The notes under the pieces were generated by a model. It was not told the DNA's origin, ran no database searches, and was given only the letters and a program-made list of their open reading frames with translations. A stretch of 18,594 nucleotides of DNA from Candidatus Latescibacterota bacterium (GTDB lineage Bacteria > Latescibacterota > UBA2968 > UBA8231): positions 1-18,594 of the forward strand of contig JAJDYK010000058.1 in NCBI GenBank assembly GCA_022825185.1, read 5' to 3'. The translations under genes were made by a program, and so were the position numbers. Shown one piece after another: positions 7,757-15,441 of this stretch (its first letter is position 1; every line of letters starts with the position of its first letter).

Positions 7757-9523
7757 ATGCCTAATTCCTCCTACCCGCGCATTCCTTATGGCTGGGCAAA
7801 TTTCCGCGCCATTCGCTTGGAAAAGCGCCTGTATGTCGATAAGACGCGCTTTGTCCACGCGCTGGAAGAGGAACGCTACGTCTTTCTGATACGTCCGCGT
7901 CGCTTTGGCAAGACCTGCTGGGTGTCCTTGCTGGAGAATTACTACGACCGCCGGGGAGCCGATGAATTCGAGGACGTCTTCGGCGGCACGGACTTGGGGC
8001 GGCAGCCGACAGAAAACCGCCATCGCTACGTCATCCTGCGCTTCAACTTTTCGGCGTTCAAAAACGCACTGGAAACCCTTGAACATTACTTTGAAGAGTA
8101 TTGTCAACTAATAGTCCGGAACGCGCTGGAGCGGAACGCGGATTTGTTTCCCGAGGCGGCGCGGCAGCACATCTGCTCGTCTGACTCGGTCAATGGCCAG
8201 CTCAACGAGTTATTCCTGTACGCCAACGACCACCGTATCCCGCTGTACGTGCTCATCGACGAGTACGACAACTTTGCCAACACGATACTGGCTTATCACG
8301 GCGAGGAGGCGTATCAGTCCTTCACCCACGGCGGCGGCTTCTATCGCAATTTCTTCGCCACGCTCAAGGTCGGGGCTGAACAAAACCGCGGCGGCTTGGA
8401 GCGCATGTTCATCACCGGCGTCTCGCCCATTACCATGGACGACGTCACCAGCGGCTTCAACATCGGCAAGAACATCAGTTTGCACTCGGAATTCAACGAC
8501 ATGCTCGGCTTCACCGAGGAGGAGGTGCGGCAACTGCTAGAGCTATACCGCGACTGCGGCGTGTTCAATCAGGATGTCGAAGCCGCGCTAGACGTGATGC
8601 GGGAGTGGTATAATGGCTATCGCTTCTCCAAGCGTGCCGAGGGCGACCTCTACAACACCGACATGGTGCTTTATTTTCTCGATGAGTCCATACCGAACAG
8701 AGGAATGCCGGACGAACTGATCGACACCAATGTCCGCATCGACTACGGCAAGCTGCGCCACCTGCTAACGGTCAACCGCCAACTCAACGGCAACTTCGAC
8801 CTGCTGCGCCACATCATCGGCGAGCAGCAGGTCAATAGCGACATCCAACTTAGCTTTCCCCTCAATCAGCTAGACCGACGCGAAAACTTCCTATCGCTGC
8901 TGCATTACTTCGGCCTGCTCAGCATTCGCGAGGTGGCACACGGGATGCCTCGGCTGGGTATTCCCAATCAAACGGTCAAGCGGCTGATGTACGGCTACCT
9001 GCGCGATGCGTACGATGATGTAGGGGTGTTCTCGGTCGATGTGTACACCTTTTTTGGCTTAGTTCAAGCGATGGCCTACGACGGCGCTTGGCAGCCGGCC
9101 TTGGACTTTTTGCGCGATGCCTTGGCCGAACAAACCGGCATCCGCGACTACATGGACGGCGAGAAGGTGGTGCATGGCTTTGTCGCCGCCTACTTGAGCC
9201 TGTCCCCGTATTTTCTGCTGCATTCAGAGTATGAACTCAACAAGGGGTATGCGGATTTATACCTAGAGCCGTTTGTGGCGCAGTATCCCGACATGCAGTT
9301 CGGCTACGTGCTCGAACTGAAGTATCTGAAACGGAGCGAATCCCTCGACGAATCCGTCGTCGCGGACAAGGTGCAGGAGGCCGTAGGGCAGTTGCGCGGC
9401 TATCTGGCCGACCCGGTCTTGCGCGGCCGTTACCCGTCGGTGCGACACATCGGCTTGGCAATGGTGTTTCACGGCTGGGAGCTAGTCGCCTACCAAGCCA
9501 TAGACGACGCGGCGGAAGACTAA
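7757..9523 (+). CDS. AAA-ATPase-like protein with C-terminal PD-(D/E)XK nuclease domain (AAA-ATPase_like/DUF1703 type)
   Basis: The product is 588 aa from the ATG at 7757; an in-frame TTG six bases upstream is the alternative start, and neither has a strong Shine-Dalgarno. The N-terminus is family-typical: RIPYGWANF, then VDKT, then the degenerate Walker A RPRRFGKT (46-53). Walker B is YVLIDEYD (164-171), followed by the sensor-like segment FITGVSPITMDD. The C-terminal domain has Asp500 (GYADLYL) and Glu520-x-Lys522 (VLELKYLK), the PD-(D/E)XK signature. Members are widespread, often in many copies per genome in anaerobes and FCB bacteria. Their biological role is undefined, with mobile-element or defence functions proposed. 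The gene is complete, monocistronic and convergent with the epimerase gene. No transposon ends were found. Confidence 0.9.
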   Translation: MPNSSYPRIPYGWANFRAIRLEKRLYVDKTRFVHALEEERYVFLIRPRRFGKTCWVSLLENYYDRRGADEFEDVFGGTDLGRQPTENRHRYVILRFNFSAFKNALETLEHYFEEYCQLIVRNALERNADLFPEAARQHICSSDSVNGQLNELFLYANDHRIPLYVLIDEYDNFANTILAYHGEEAYQSFTHGGGFYRNFFATLKVGAEQNRGGLERMFITGVSPITMDDVTSGFNIGKNISLHSEFNDMLGFTEEEVRQLLELYRDCGVFNQDVEAALDVMREWYNGYRFSKRAEGDLYNTDMVLYFLDESIPNRGMPDELIDTNVRIDYGKLRHLLTVNRQLNGNFDLLRHIIGEQQVNSDIQLSFPLNQLDRRENFLSLLHYFGLLSIREVAHGMPRLGIPNQTVKRLMYGYLRDAYDDVGVFSVDVYTFFGLVQAMAYDGAWQPALDFLRDALAEQTGIRDYMDGEKVVHGFVAAYLSLSPYFLLHSEYELNKGYADLYLEPFVAQYPDMQFGYVLELKYLKRSESLDESVVADKVQEAVGQLRGYLADPVLRGRYPSVRHIGLAMVFHGWELVAYQAIDDAAED

Positions 9524-9553
9524 ACTCCAAGTACATCGGCGGCGTCTTGGAGT
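9524..9553. terminator. Hairpin just after the AAA-ATPase gene
   Basis: ACTCCAAG and CTTGGAGT form a perfect 8-base stem with a 14-base loop, beginning directly after the TAA stop. No T-tract follows, so intrinsic termination is uncertain. It may stabilise the mRNA end instead. Confidence 0.35.
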
Positions 9554-9571
9554 CAGCGGCACCATTATCTT

Positions 9572-9593
9572 CGGCGCGGCGTCCTCCGCGCCG
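9572..9593. terminator. GC-rich hairpin between convergent genes
   Basis: CGGCGCGG and CCGCGCCG form a perfect 8-base stem around a 6-base loop. The hairpin lies between the convergent ends of the AAA-ATPase and epimerase genes, where a bidirectional terminator or REP-like element is expected. There is no poly-T run on either side. Confidence 0.4.
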
Positions 9594-9670
9594 CTGCTAG
9601 GGTGACGGCCCTCGAATCGGTGGGAGCAGATCAACCAAGACTTGTGACTGGTTATAACGCCTCTGCAGCC

Positions 9671-10414
9671 TCAGCGGTACTGATCCAAATCCCCCTTGTA
9701 CTCCAAACCCAGCACTTCTCGGCCCCGCGCCGTATTACAGGTCGCATCGGCTTCGGGCATACCGACCACGTGCAATACGTCAAACTCGACCTCGTCCCGT
9801 TCCAAGGCCAAGCGGCAGGCTTCGGCCAAATCGTGGCGGCAGACCAAGCCGTTGCGGATGTTCTGCAGTGGTTCCCGGTTTTTGCCGATCCCCAAACGCG
9901 AATCCACGATGTAGTCGGGCCGCAAGACCACGATGGGCAGCCCAAAAGCCTCGTGGACTTGGCGGCACATTTCCTCCTGCAGTCGCTTGCACACCGCGTA
10001 CAAGCTGCCGTCGGGCCGCCGCACCTCCGAGGAGAAGAAAATTCCCTCGGGATGCACGGTCTGGCACGAGCCGATGTGTACTACTTTGCGGACGCCCTGC
10101 TCTTGGGCCGCTTGCAGGACATTCCACAAACCCTTGAGGTTGATGAGGAAAGGCTTGTCGTCGTTGAGATCGCCGACGAAGTAAACCGCGGTGTGAATGA
10201 CGCAATCCACGCCGCTGATGACTCGCTCCACCGCGTGGTAATCGGCTATATCGCCGTGGACCACTTCGCCGCCGTTCCAGTCGCCGTCTATGTCGCGATA
10301 CGCCTCCCAAGCTTGGGGGCCGTAGTCAAAGGCGCGGATTGCGTGTTTGCCAGCCAAGTTTTGCAAGACGGCGCGGCCCAGCCAACCGGCGGCACCGAAG
10401 ACCACTGTTTTCAT
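9671..10414 (-). CDS. NAD-dependent epimerase/dehydratase (extended SDR family)
   Basis: The product is 247 aa from the ATG at 10414, with GGAAGGAA upstream. The N-terminal Rossmann motif GAAGWLG (7-13) is the GxxGxxG NAD(P) site. D30 (FDYG) after the second strand suggests NAD preference. HTAVYFVG (74-81) follows the usual position. The catalytic residues are Ser116 (IGSCQT) and Tyr139-x3-Lys143 (YAVCK). The family acts on sugar nucleotides or related hydroxy/keto compounds; the exact substrate cannot be told from sequence. At 247 aa it is shorter than classical 310-350-aa sugar epimerases and closer to atypical or uronate-dehydrogenase-sized members. It is the last gene of the sulfatase-PhyH-epimerase cluster, 117 bases after the oxygenase gene. 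Confidence 0.88.
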   Translation of the reverse strand: MKTVVFGAAGWLGRAVLQNLAGKHAIRAFDYGPQAWEAYRDIDGDWNGGEVVHGDIADYHAVERVISGVDCVIHTAVYFVGDLNDDKPFLINLKGLWNVLQAAQEQGVRKVVHIGSCQTVHPEGIFFSSEVRRPDGSLYAVCKRLQEEMCRQVHEAFGLPIVVLRPDYIVDSRLGIGKNREPLQNIRNGLVCRHDLAEACRLALERDEVEFDVLHVVGMPEADATCNTARGREVLGLEYKGDLDQYR

Positions 10415-10430
10415 GGGGAATTCCTTCCAT

Positions 10431-10453
10431 CATTCCCGCAGAAGCGGAAATCC
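10431..10453. repeat. Imperfect CATTCCCGC/GCGGAAATCC hairpin (REP-like)
   Basis: TTCCCGC and GCGGAAA pair with one mismatch around a 4-base loop, inside the 117-base gap between the epimerase and oxygenase genes. It resembles the widespread 'attcccgcgaaagcgggaat' class of short intergenic palindromes. Only one copy is seen in this window. Confidence 0.4.
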
Positions 10454-10531
10454 AAGGGGTGGGGCCAGTGAAACTCGAAATTGCCGATACTCCTGCGTCT
10501 ATCTGCGGATCATCTTGTAAAACGAGGTGAA

Positions 10532-11287
10532 TCACCGCTGCTCATAGCGGTCGGCGCGGCGGCGGCCCAATAGCTTTGGACAGAGGCGGCGGAAGTCCTC
10601 GGGCATGCGCTCGTACGTCTCTGGCCACAGAGGTTGGTGGCCGCCTTCAATCCAATTGTTAAACCAAGGTGGATAATACGCGATATTCAGCCCTATCCGC
10701 ACGTCCTCGCTCCGATTGGCTCGGGCTTGGTGAAAAACCCCCCCGTGCCACAGCATCACGGAACCCGCGCGGCCTTCCACGGGCTTGATCAACGGGCTAT
10801 CAGCACCCATGTCGGGCGGCGGAGCGGGCCGCCGCGACCGGTGGCTCATGGGCACGACGCCTGTGGCCCCGTTGGCCTCGGTAAAATCCGTCAGCATCCA
10901 AATGGTGTTGATCATCCACGGCACATCGGGCACTTGGGCAAACGAGCCCGCAGAATCCGCGTGTAAATGCTGAGCAGGAGCCCCAGGCCAAGTCGGCTTG
11001 GAGCACGCTTCGACGACGCGGCAGCGCGGCCCCAAAAAATGCCGCGCAAGGGCCACAGTATCCGGGTGGAAGGCGCAGTTCCAAACCTCGTCGGCTTGGT
11101 TGAGCATACCGAACAAAGTCTGATAGTACTCGTCGCCCACGACATACTCCTGACAGCGCGGATCGCTGTGTAGCGCCAGACAGCGGCGGCCCAACGCCAA
11201 GGCGGCCTCGCGGGGTATGCGGTCTTCGAGCACGCAGTACCCATACGCGTCTAAGTGCTCGGCCGCAGCCTGCAATTCTTCGTTCAC
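10532..11287 (-). CDS. Phytanoyl-CoA dioxygenase (PhyH) family Fe(II)/2-oxoglutarate oxygenase
   Basis: The product is 251 aa from a GTG at 11287; only weak purine-rich bases (AGAGATAGAGAC) precede it, but no better start lies nearby. The double-stranded beta-helix metal site is visible: His109-x-Asp111 (HLHADSAG) with the distal His186 (GGVFHQ), and Arg197 (DVRIGLNIAYY) for 2-oxoglutarate. The N-terminal YGYCVLEDRIP is typical of the family. Members hydroxylate diverse small molecules; the substrate here is unknown. There is no signal peptide, so it is cytoplasmic. It lies 51 bases downstream of a sulfatase gene and upstream of an epimerase gene on the same strand, which suggests one transcription unit acting on one substrate class. 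Confidence 0.9.
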   Translation of the reverse strand: MNEELQAAAEHLDAYGYCVLEDRIPREAALALGRRCLALHSDPRCQEYVVGDEYYQTLFGMLNQADEVWNCAFHPDTVALARHFLGPRCRVVEACSKPTWPGAPAQHLHADSAGSFAQVPDVPWMINTIWMLTDFTEANGATGVVPMSHRSRRPAPPPDMGADSPLIKPVEGRAGSVMLWHGGVFHQARANRSEDVRIGLNIAYYPPWFNNWIEGGHQPLWPETYERMPEDFRRLCPKLLGRRRADRYEQR

Positions 11288-11338
11288 GTCTCTATCTCTA
11301 CGTCGGCTTGGAATCGTCTCGTCATTCGTCCGCAGATC

Positions 11339-12937
11339 TCACTCCACGACAAAGGTCGCCCGGGTCTCTTGGCTCTCTTCGTACCCAATGCGGATTGCCT
11401 TGGCCCGCAAGGTGGTCGTCCCAGCTTCTAGGCGCAACAGCTCGGTGTAGAGGTGCCAGTGCGGATCGTCGTCCACGGCGTACGCCATAGAAGCGCCCTG
11501 CGTGGCGCAGTGGAGTTGCACCAGCAGCGGCCCTCGGAATATACCGCCTTCTAGCGCCGACTCAGTCCCAAGGCTGTCGGCGCAAATGGGCACGCACACC
11601 GGCGAGGCCGTCTGCGGCTGTTGGCCATCGGGATACCACTGCCGCACCATTTCGCTTTCCGCCATGCGGCCCATGTCGCCCACTTCTCGCAGCCACTCGT
11701 CCAAGGCTCCGCGCAGGCGATCCCGCTCCGGCTGGTATTGAGGATTGGCCGCCAAGTTGTCGATCTCGTGCGGGTCGGCTTCGGTGTCGTACAGCTCTTC
11801 GACCGGCCTCGGGTAGCGAAACATGGCCGATTGCGTCTCGTCCAGCTCGTCGGCCAAGTGCAAGCGCCACATTTCCTGCACAATGGGGTGCCGATTGCGA
11901 TAGGGAATCCACGCCAAGTAGGGGAGGTCTGGCCGACAGTTGCGGATGTACTTAAAGCGGCGGTCGCGCACGGCTCGCACCATGTCGTACGCCTCGTCGT
12001 GCCGGTCGCGGCTCGCGTAGATGTACTCTCGCGGCGATTGGGCTTGGGATCCCAAAAACGCGCGGCCCTGCATGTGGGCGGGCACGTCAATCCCCGCGAG
12101 CGAGAGCATCGTCGGGCCTAGATCGACGGTGCTTACCAAGTCCTCGCAAACCTGCCCCGCTTCCATGCCGGGGCCGCGGGCGATCAGGGGCACGTGAATG
12201 CCTGAGTCGTACGGCCAGCGCTTGCCGCGCGGCAGCGGGCCGTGATCGCTCCAGTGAAAGACGTACGTATTCTCGGACAAGCCGTCTTCGTCGAGCTGTT
12301 GCAGAAGCTGGGCCAGCTCTTGGTCGCTGTGCGCAATGTGCGTGTACATCCGCGCCATGGCTTGGCGCACTGCGGGGGTATCGGGAAAATAGGGCGGCAG
12401 CGGGATGGCATCCGGGTCGAACTCCGGCTCGGGGCACTTCTCCGGCCACATGCCGCTTTCGTGGGTGCGCGTGGGGTTGAAGACCGCGAAAAACGGCTGA
12501 TCTGGATCGGGACGGTCGCGCCAGTGGGCGTCCGGGCCGAGCGCGTCCCAAGCGGTCAGCGGGGGGGTAAACTGGTAGTCGGTCTTGGCGTTGTTGGAGC
12601 AATAATACCCAGCCGCTCGCAGGTATTCCGTGAAGCACTTTACGTAGTGCGGCACAACAGCCGAATAGGGCGTGGGCATCTCCGGCGTAGCGCGATTGGC
12701 GTGCGTCGTGCGCATGTGATGAGTGCCGATCGAGGTCGCGTACAAGCCGGTGATAATGGCCGACCGGGCCGGGGCGCAGACGCCGGCCGTGGAAAAGCAG
12801 CGCGTCCAGCGGCATCCGTCGGCGGCGAGCCGGTCCAACGTGGGCGTGCGCGCCACTGGGTCGCCGTAGCACCCGTACCGGGGATTGGTATCCTCAAACG
12901 AAATCCACAGGAAATTGGGTTTGCGTTCCCTAGCCAT
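11339..12937 (-). CDS. Type I (formylglycine) sulfatase, heparan-N-sulfatase-like
   Basis: The product is 532 aa from the ATG at 12937, with AAGGAG immediately upstream. The sulfatase signature is CAPAR at Cys54 (CxPxR, in STAGVCAPARSAIITGLY); this Cys must be oxidised to formylglycine by a maturation enzyme. Metal ligands include Glu15/Asp16 (SFEDTN), where most relatives have DD, and Asp231-His232 (HWSDHG). The conserved GTHHMR follows the active site. The C-terminal ~90 residues (TTTLRAKAIRIGYEESQ) resemble a chitobiase/hexosaminidase C-terminal Ig-like domain. No signal peptide is seen, so the enzyme is probably cytoplasmic, which implies uptake of sulfated oligosaccharides. It is first in the sulfatase-PhyH-epimerase cluster and divergent from cfa. 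Confidence 0.93.
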   Translation of the reverse strand: MARERKPNFLWISFEDTNPRYGCYGDPVARTPTLDRLAADGCRWTRCFSTAGVCAPARSAIITGLYATSIGTHHMRTTHANRATPEMPTPYSAVVPHYVKCFTEYLRAAGYYCSNNAKTDYQFTPPLTAWDALGPDAHWRDRPDPDQPFFAVFNPTRTHESGMWPEKCPEPEFDPDAIPLPPYFPDTPAVRQAMARMYTHIAHSDQELAQLLQQLDEDGLSENTYVFHWSDHGPLPRGKRWPYDSGIHVPLIARGPGMEAGQVCEDLVSTVDLGPTMLSLAGIDVPAHMQGRAFLGSQAQSPREYIYASRDRHDEAYDMVRAVRDRRFKYIRNCRPDLPYLAWIPYRNRHPIVQEMWRLHLADELDETQSAMFRYPRPVEELYDTEADPHEIDNLAANPQYQPERDRLRGALDEWLREVGDMGRMAESEMVRQWYPDGQQPQTASPVCVPICADSLGTESALEGGIFRGPLLVQLHCATQGASMAYAVDDDPHWHLYTELLRLEAGTTTLRAKAIRIGYEESQETRATFVVE

Positions 12938-13074
12938 AAACTCCTTACCTTAGTTTTTGCTAACAAAGTGATAGACTGAACTTCTCACGCCGCGCCGAAA
13001 ATTGCAGCGGGACGTGGCGCACTGTCAAGCGCGGGATTCATCTACATCTCGACCGCTTGCTCGCTGGCGCAGGG

Positions 13075-13103
13075 TTGTTTTCGGCCTACTCGTTGCGCAT
13101 AAT
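13075..13103 (+). promoter_or_regulatory. Sigma-70-type promoter of cfa, overlapped by a palindrome
   Basis: TTGTTT (13075-13080) and CATAAT (13098-13103) are separated by 17 bases, a canonical spacing. Transcription would start near 13110, about 40 bases before the cfa ATG. GCGCATA-A-TATGCGC (13095-13109), a perfect 7-base inverted repeat, covers the -10 box and could be a repressor site. Confidence 0.5.
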
Positions 13104-13149
13104 ATGCGCTGCCAATTCTCACAAACAGACGACGCTAGAAGAAATCACC

Positions 13150-14259
13150 ATGAATGCCTATCGTCGCATAGAAGCATTGCTCAAAGAGGCCGACGTGCGC
13201 ATCGGCGGAGATCGGCCTTGGGATATAGCAGTCCACGACGACCGCTTTTTCGCGCACGTACTGGGTCACGGATCGCTGGGTGCCGGCGAGTCGTACATGG
13301 AGGGGTGGTGGGACTGCCCTCAGCTAGACGAACTTTGCTCGCGGATCTTGCGCGCCCGACTGGGACTGAAATTGCGCGGGCGGCATCTGTTTTTGCCCTA
13401 TCTGAAGGCGCGGCTGCTCAACCTGCAAACTCCTACCCGCTCCTTCCAAGTCGGCCAGCGCCACTACGATATCGGCAACGACCTGTACCGGGCGATGCTC
13501 GACCAGCGCATGATCTATAGCTGCGGGTATTGGCGCAATGCCGCCAACTTAGATGAAGCGCAAGAAGCCAAGCTCGACTTGTGCTGCCGCAAGCTGGGGC
13601 TGGAGCCGGGGATGACTCTGCTCGACATCGGCTGCGGCTGGGGCGGCACCCTGCGGTTTGCAGTCCAGCGCTACGGCGTCAAAGGGGTGGGCGTTACCAT
13701 CTCTAAAGAGCAGGCAAAACTGGCGGAGGAGATGTGCCAAGGGCTGTCGGTGGAGATTCGCTTGCAGGATTACCGCGACCTAGACGAGCGTTTTGACCGC
13801 ATCTTGTCGATCGGCATGTTCGAGCACGTGGGCGTCAAGAACTACTCGACCTTTATGCAAACGGTCAAACGCTGCCTCACTCCAGACGGGCGCTTTTTAT
13901 TACATACCATCGGCCGCAGCACCTCGGCCATCAAAAACGATCCGTGGATTGAGCGCTATATCTTCCCCAACTCTCTGCTACCTTCGGCCAAGCAGATAAC
14001 CACGGCCGCTGAGGGGCATTTCGTCTTGGAGGACTGGCACGCCTTCGGCCAGCATTACGACCGGACGCTGATGGCTTGGTACGCCAACTTCAACGCGGCT
14101 TGGAGCGAACTCAGGGCCCGCTACGACGAGCGCTTCTACCGGATGTGGACGTTCTACTTGCTGTCCTCCGCCGGCTCCTTCCGCGCCCGGGCGAACCAGC
14201 TTTGGCAAGTGCTCTTCTCGTCCAATGGGATTGAAGGGTCCTACGAGGTTCCAAGGTAA
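13150..14259 (+). CDS. cfa: Cyclopropane-fatty-acyl-phospholipid synthase
   Basis: The product is 369 aa from the ATG at 13150. An upstream in-frame ATG at 13057 adds a 31-residue extension that would overlap the predicted promoter and is rejected. The Shine-Dalgarno is weak (GAAGAAATC). Family landmarks are GQRHYDIGNDLY (102-113), YSCGYW (123-128), the SAM-binding DIGCGWGG (159-166), MFEHVGVKNY (223-232) and the C-terminal TFYLLSSAGSFRARANQLWQ. Length is close to the 382-aa E. coli enzyme. It transfers a methylene from S-adenosylmethionine to cis double bonds of membrane phospholipid acyl chains, stabilising membranes under stress. The MOSC gene follows 37 bases downstream and is probably co-transcribed. 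Confidence 0.95.
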   Translation: MNAYRRIEALLKEADVRIGGDRPWDIAVHDDRFFAHVLGHGSLGAGESYMEGWWDCPQLDELCSRILRARLGLKLRGRHLFLPYLKARLLNLQTPTRSFQVGQRHYDIGNDLYRAMLDQRMIYSCGYWRNAANLDEAQEAKLDLCCRKLGLEPGMTLLDIGCGWGGTLRFAVQRYGVKGVGVTISKEQAKLAEEMCQGLSVEIRLQDYRDLDERFDRILSIGMFEHVGVKNYSTFMQTVKRCLTPDGRFLLHTIGRSTSAIKNDPWIERYIFPNSLLPSAKQITTAAEGHFVLEDWHAFGQHYDRTLMAWYANFNAAWSELRARYDERFYRMWTFYLLSSAGSFRARANQLWQVLFSSNGIEGSYEVPR

Positions 14260-14284
14260 AAATGTCTGCGGAGACAATACTTTT

Positions 14285-14299
14285 AGGAGGTCTATCTTG
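14285..14299 (+). promoter_or_regulatory. Strong ribosome-binding site fixing a TTG start for the MOSC gene
   Basis: AGGAGG (14285-14290) lies exactly six bases before TTG (14297-14299). An alternative ATG at 14225 lies inside cfa, lacks a comparable site and would add residues unlike the family, so the TTG is preferred. Confidence 0.8.
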
Positions 14300-14854
14300 A
14301 CTGAGGTAAAACACCTACCCATAGAAACGCTAACCGCCGGACTAGACGACATCCGTCAGTCGCCCAAAGCCACGGGCGTCTTGGAACTCATCGTGCGGCG
14401 GCCACAGACCGAGGCGCGGGAAGTCTTAGACGTGGGGGAACTCGATCTAGTCGAAGGGCTGGTGGGCGACAATTGGCAACAGCGCGGTAGCTCGCAAACC
14501 GCCGATGGATCGGCGCACCCAGACATGCAGCTCACGCTGACCAATGCCCGCTTGATGGCCCTAGTGGCCCAAGACAAGCGGCATTGGCCCCTAGCCGGAG
14601 ATCAGCTATACGTCGATTTCGACCTAAGCGTGGATAACATACCGCCCGGGACTCGCCTGTCTCTCGGCGCGGCCGTGATCCAAATCACCGAGCCGCCCCA
14701 TACTGGCTGTAAAAAATATGCCGCGCGCTTTGGCTTGGACGCCCTGAAATTCATCAGTTCTCCAGCGGGCAAACAGCTTCAACTGCGCGGCGTCAACGCC
14801 AAGGTCATTCGCCCGGGCGCGATACGGGTTGGCGACGTCGTGAAGAAGCTGTGA
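14297..14854 (+). CDS. MOSC domain-containing protein
   Basis: The product is 185 aa from the TTG start. It has the MOSC beta-barrel layout: ELIVRRPQTEAREVLDVGEL near the N-terminus, GLVGDNW (54-60), LTLTNARLMALV (79-90), and the signature Cys138 in EPPHTGCKKYAARFG, ending in IRPGAIRVGDVV. MOSC domains occur in molybdenum-cofactor sulfurases and YiiM-like proteins and bind Moco or a related sulfur-carrying ligand through this cysteine. Whether this stand-alone protein acts on Moco is unknown. It is cytoplasmic, with no signal or membrane segment. It follows cfa by 37 bases in a probable operon and meets the Spy/ZraP-like gene tail-to-tail with one base between the stops. Confidence 0.88.
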   Translation: MTEVKHLPIETLTAGLDDIRQSPKATGVLELIVRRPQTEAREVLDVGELDLVEGLVGDNWQQRGSSQTADGSAHPDMQLTLTNARLMALVAQDKRHWPLAGDQLYVDFDLSVDNIPPGTRLSLGAAVIQITEPPHTGCKKYAARFGLDALKFISSPAGKQLQLRGVNAKVIRPGAIRVGDVVKKL

Positions 14855-14855
14855 G

Positions 14856-15320
14856 TTAAAACCCACCACCGCCCGGACCGCCTCCACCGCCCCGAGGCCC
14901 ACCGCGCTGGCGCTGCTGCTGGCGTTGCGCCTGCTGCAGATGCGCCTTTAGCGCTTCGACCTGCTCGGCGTCTAATGCCGCGGCGAGCGCGGCCATGATC
15001 TGCTCGCGCATCTTGCTCTGCTGCTCGCGCATTTTCTCGCGCAGCGCCCGAAAGTCGGTCTCGCCGCGACTGCCGCTGCTGAACATTTCCGCCATCATCT
15101 GCCGTTGCTCGACGTATAGCGGCCCAAGCACCTCCCGCAACGCGATTAGCTGCTTGTCGGTCACGTTGAACTTCTCTTCAAAGGCCAGTAAGCCAAAAAT
15201 CTGCTCCGGTGCCACGCCACCGCCCGAGCCACCACGCCGACCTCCTGGCTGGGCTTCAAGCGCCACGGCGCTCGACAAACAAATAGCGACAACCCATAAG
15301 GTCATCTTGCGAATGCGCAT
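14856..15320 (-). CDS. Small exported Spy/ZraP-like (LTxxQ-type) protein with Gly-rich tail
   Basis: The product is 154 aa from the ATG at 15320, with AAGGAGA seven bases upstream. The signal peptide MRIRKMTLWVVAICLSSA ends near ALEA|QP. The mature part is a charged, Gln-rich helical region (FNVTDKQLIALREVLGPLY, REKMREQQSKMREQIM, LDAEQVEALKAHLQQAQ) like the periplasmic CpxP/Spy/ZraP superfamily. It ends in a low-complexity RGGPRGGGGGPGGGGF tail. Such proteins act as periplasmic chaperones or metal-stress sensors; the assignment rests on architecture rather than on a fixed catalytic motif. It stands alone on the minus strand between a sulfatase gene and the convergent MOSC gene. A dispersed repeat abuts its Shine-Dalgarno. 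Confidence 0.75.
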   Translation of the reverse strand: MRIRKMTLWVVAICLSSAVALEAQPGGRRGGSGGGVAPEQIFGLLAFEEKFNVTDKQLIALREVLGPLYVEQRQMMAEMFSSGSRGETDFRALREKMREQQSKMREQIMAALAAALDAEQVEALKAHLQQAQRQQQRQRGGPRGGGGGPGGGGF

Positions 15321-15335
15321 CTCGATTCTCCTTGT

Positions 15336-15427
15336 AAAAGTTTTGCGGGACACTACGGCTAATTAGACACTCCATCGCCGCAATTCATTCCCGTGCTTTG
15401 GCGGTCGTTGATTCGGTCGGCGAGGTC
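15336..15427. repeat. Dispersed ~90-bp repeat, copy B
   Basis: This copy is about 88% identical to 138-195 over its first 58 bases, in the same orientation. As with copy A, it lies between the stop of one minus-strand gene (here a sulfatase) and the start of a gene for an exported protein. Its edge falls within about ten bases of that gene's Shine-Dalgarno, so it may carry promoter or terminator signals. Confidence 0.75.
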
Positions 15428-15441
15428 GGGCAACTCTCGAT

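Noticed and set aside
8934..8948. TGGCACACGGGATGC, a second sigma-54-like match
   Set aside because: It lies inside the AAA-ATPase coding region, lacks the second T of TTGC and has no gene start downstream.
9602..10471. A 289-codon plus-strand open frame opposite the epimerase gene
   Set aside because: The minus strand encodes a complete SDR protein with GxxGxxG and YxxxK, and the plus frame shows no family motif.
12242..12979. A 245-codon plus-strand open frame opposite the sulfatase
   Set aside because: It is antisense to the sulfatase catalytic region and has no independent ribosome-binding site or domain.
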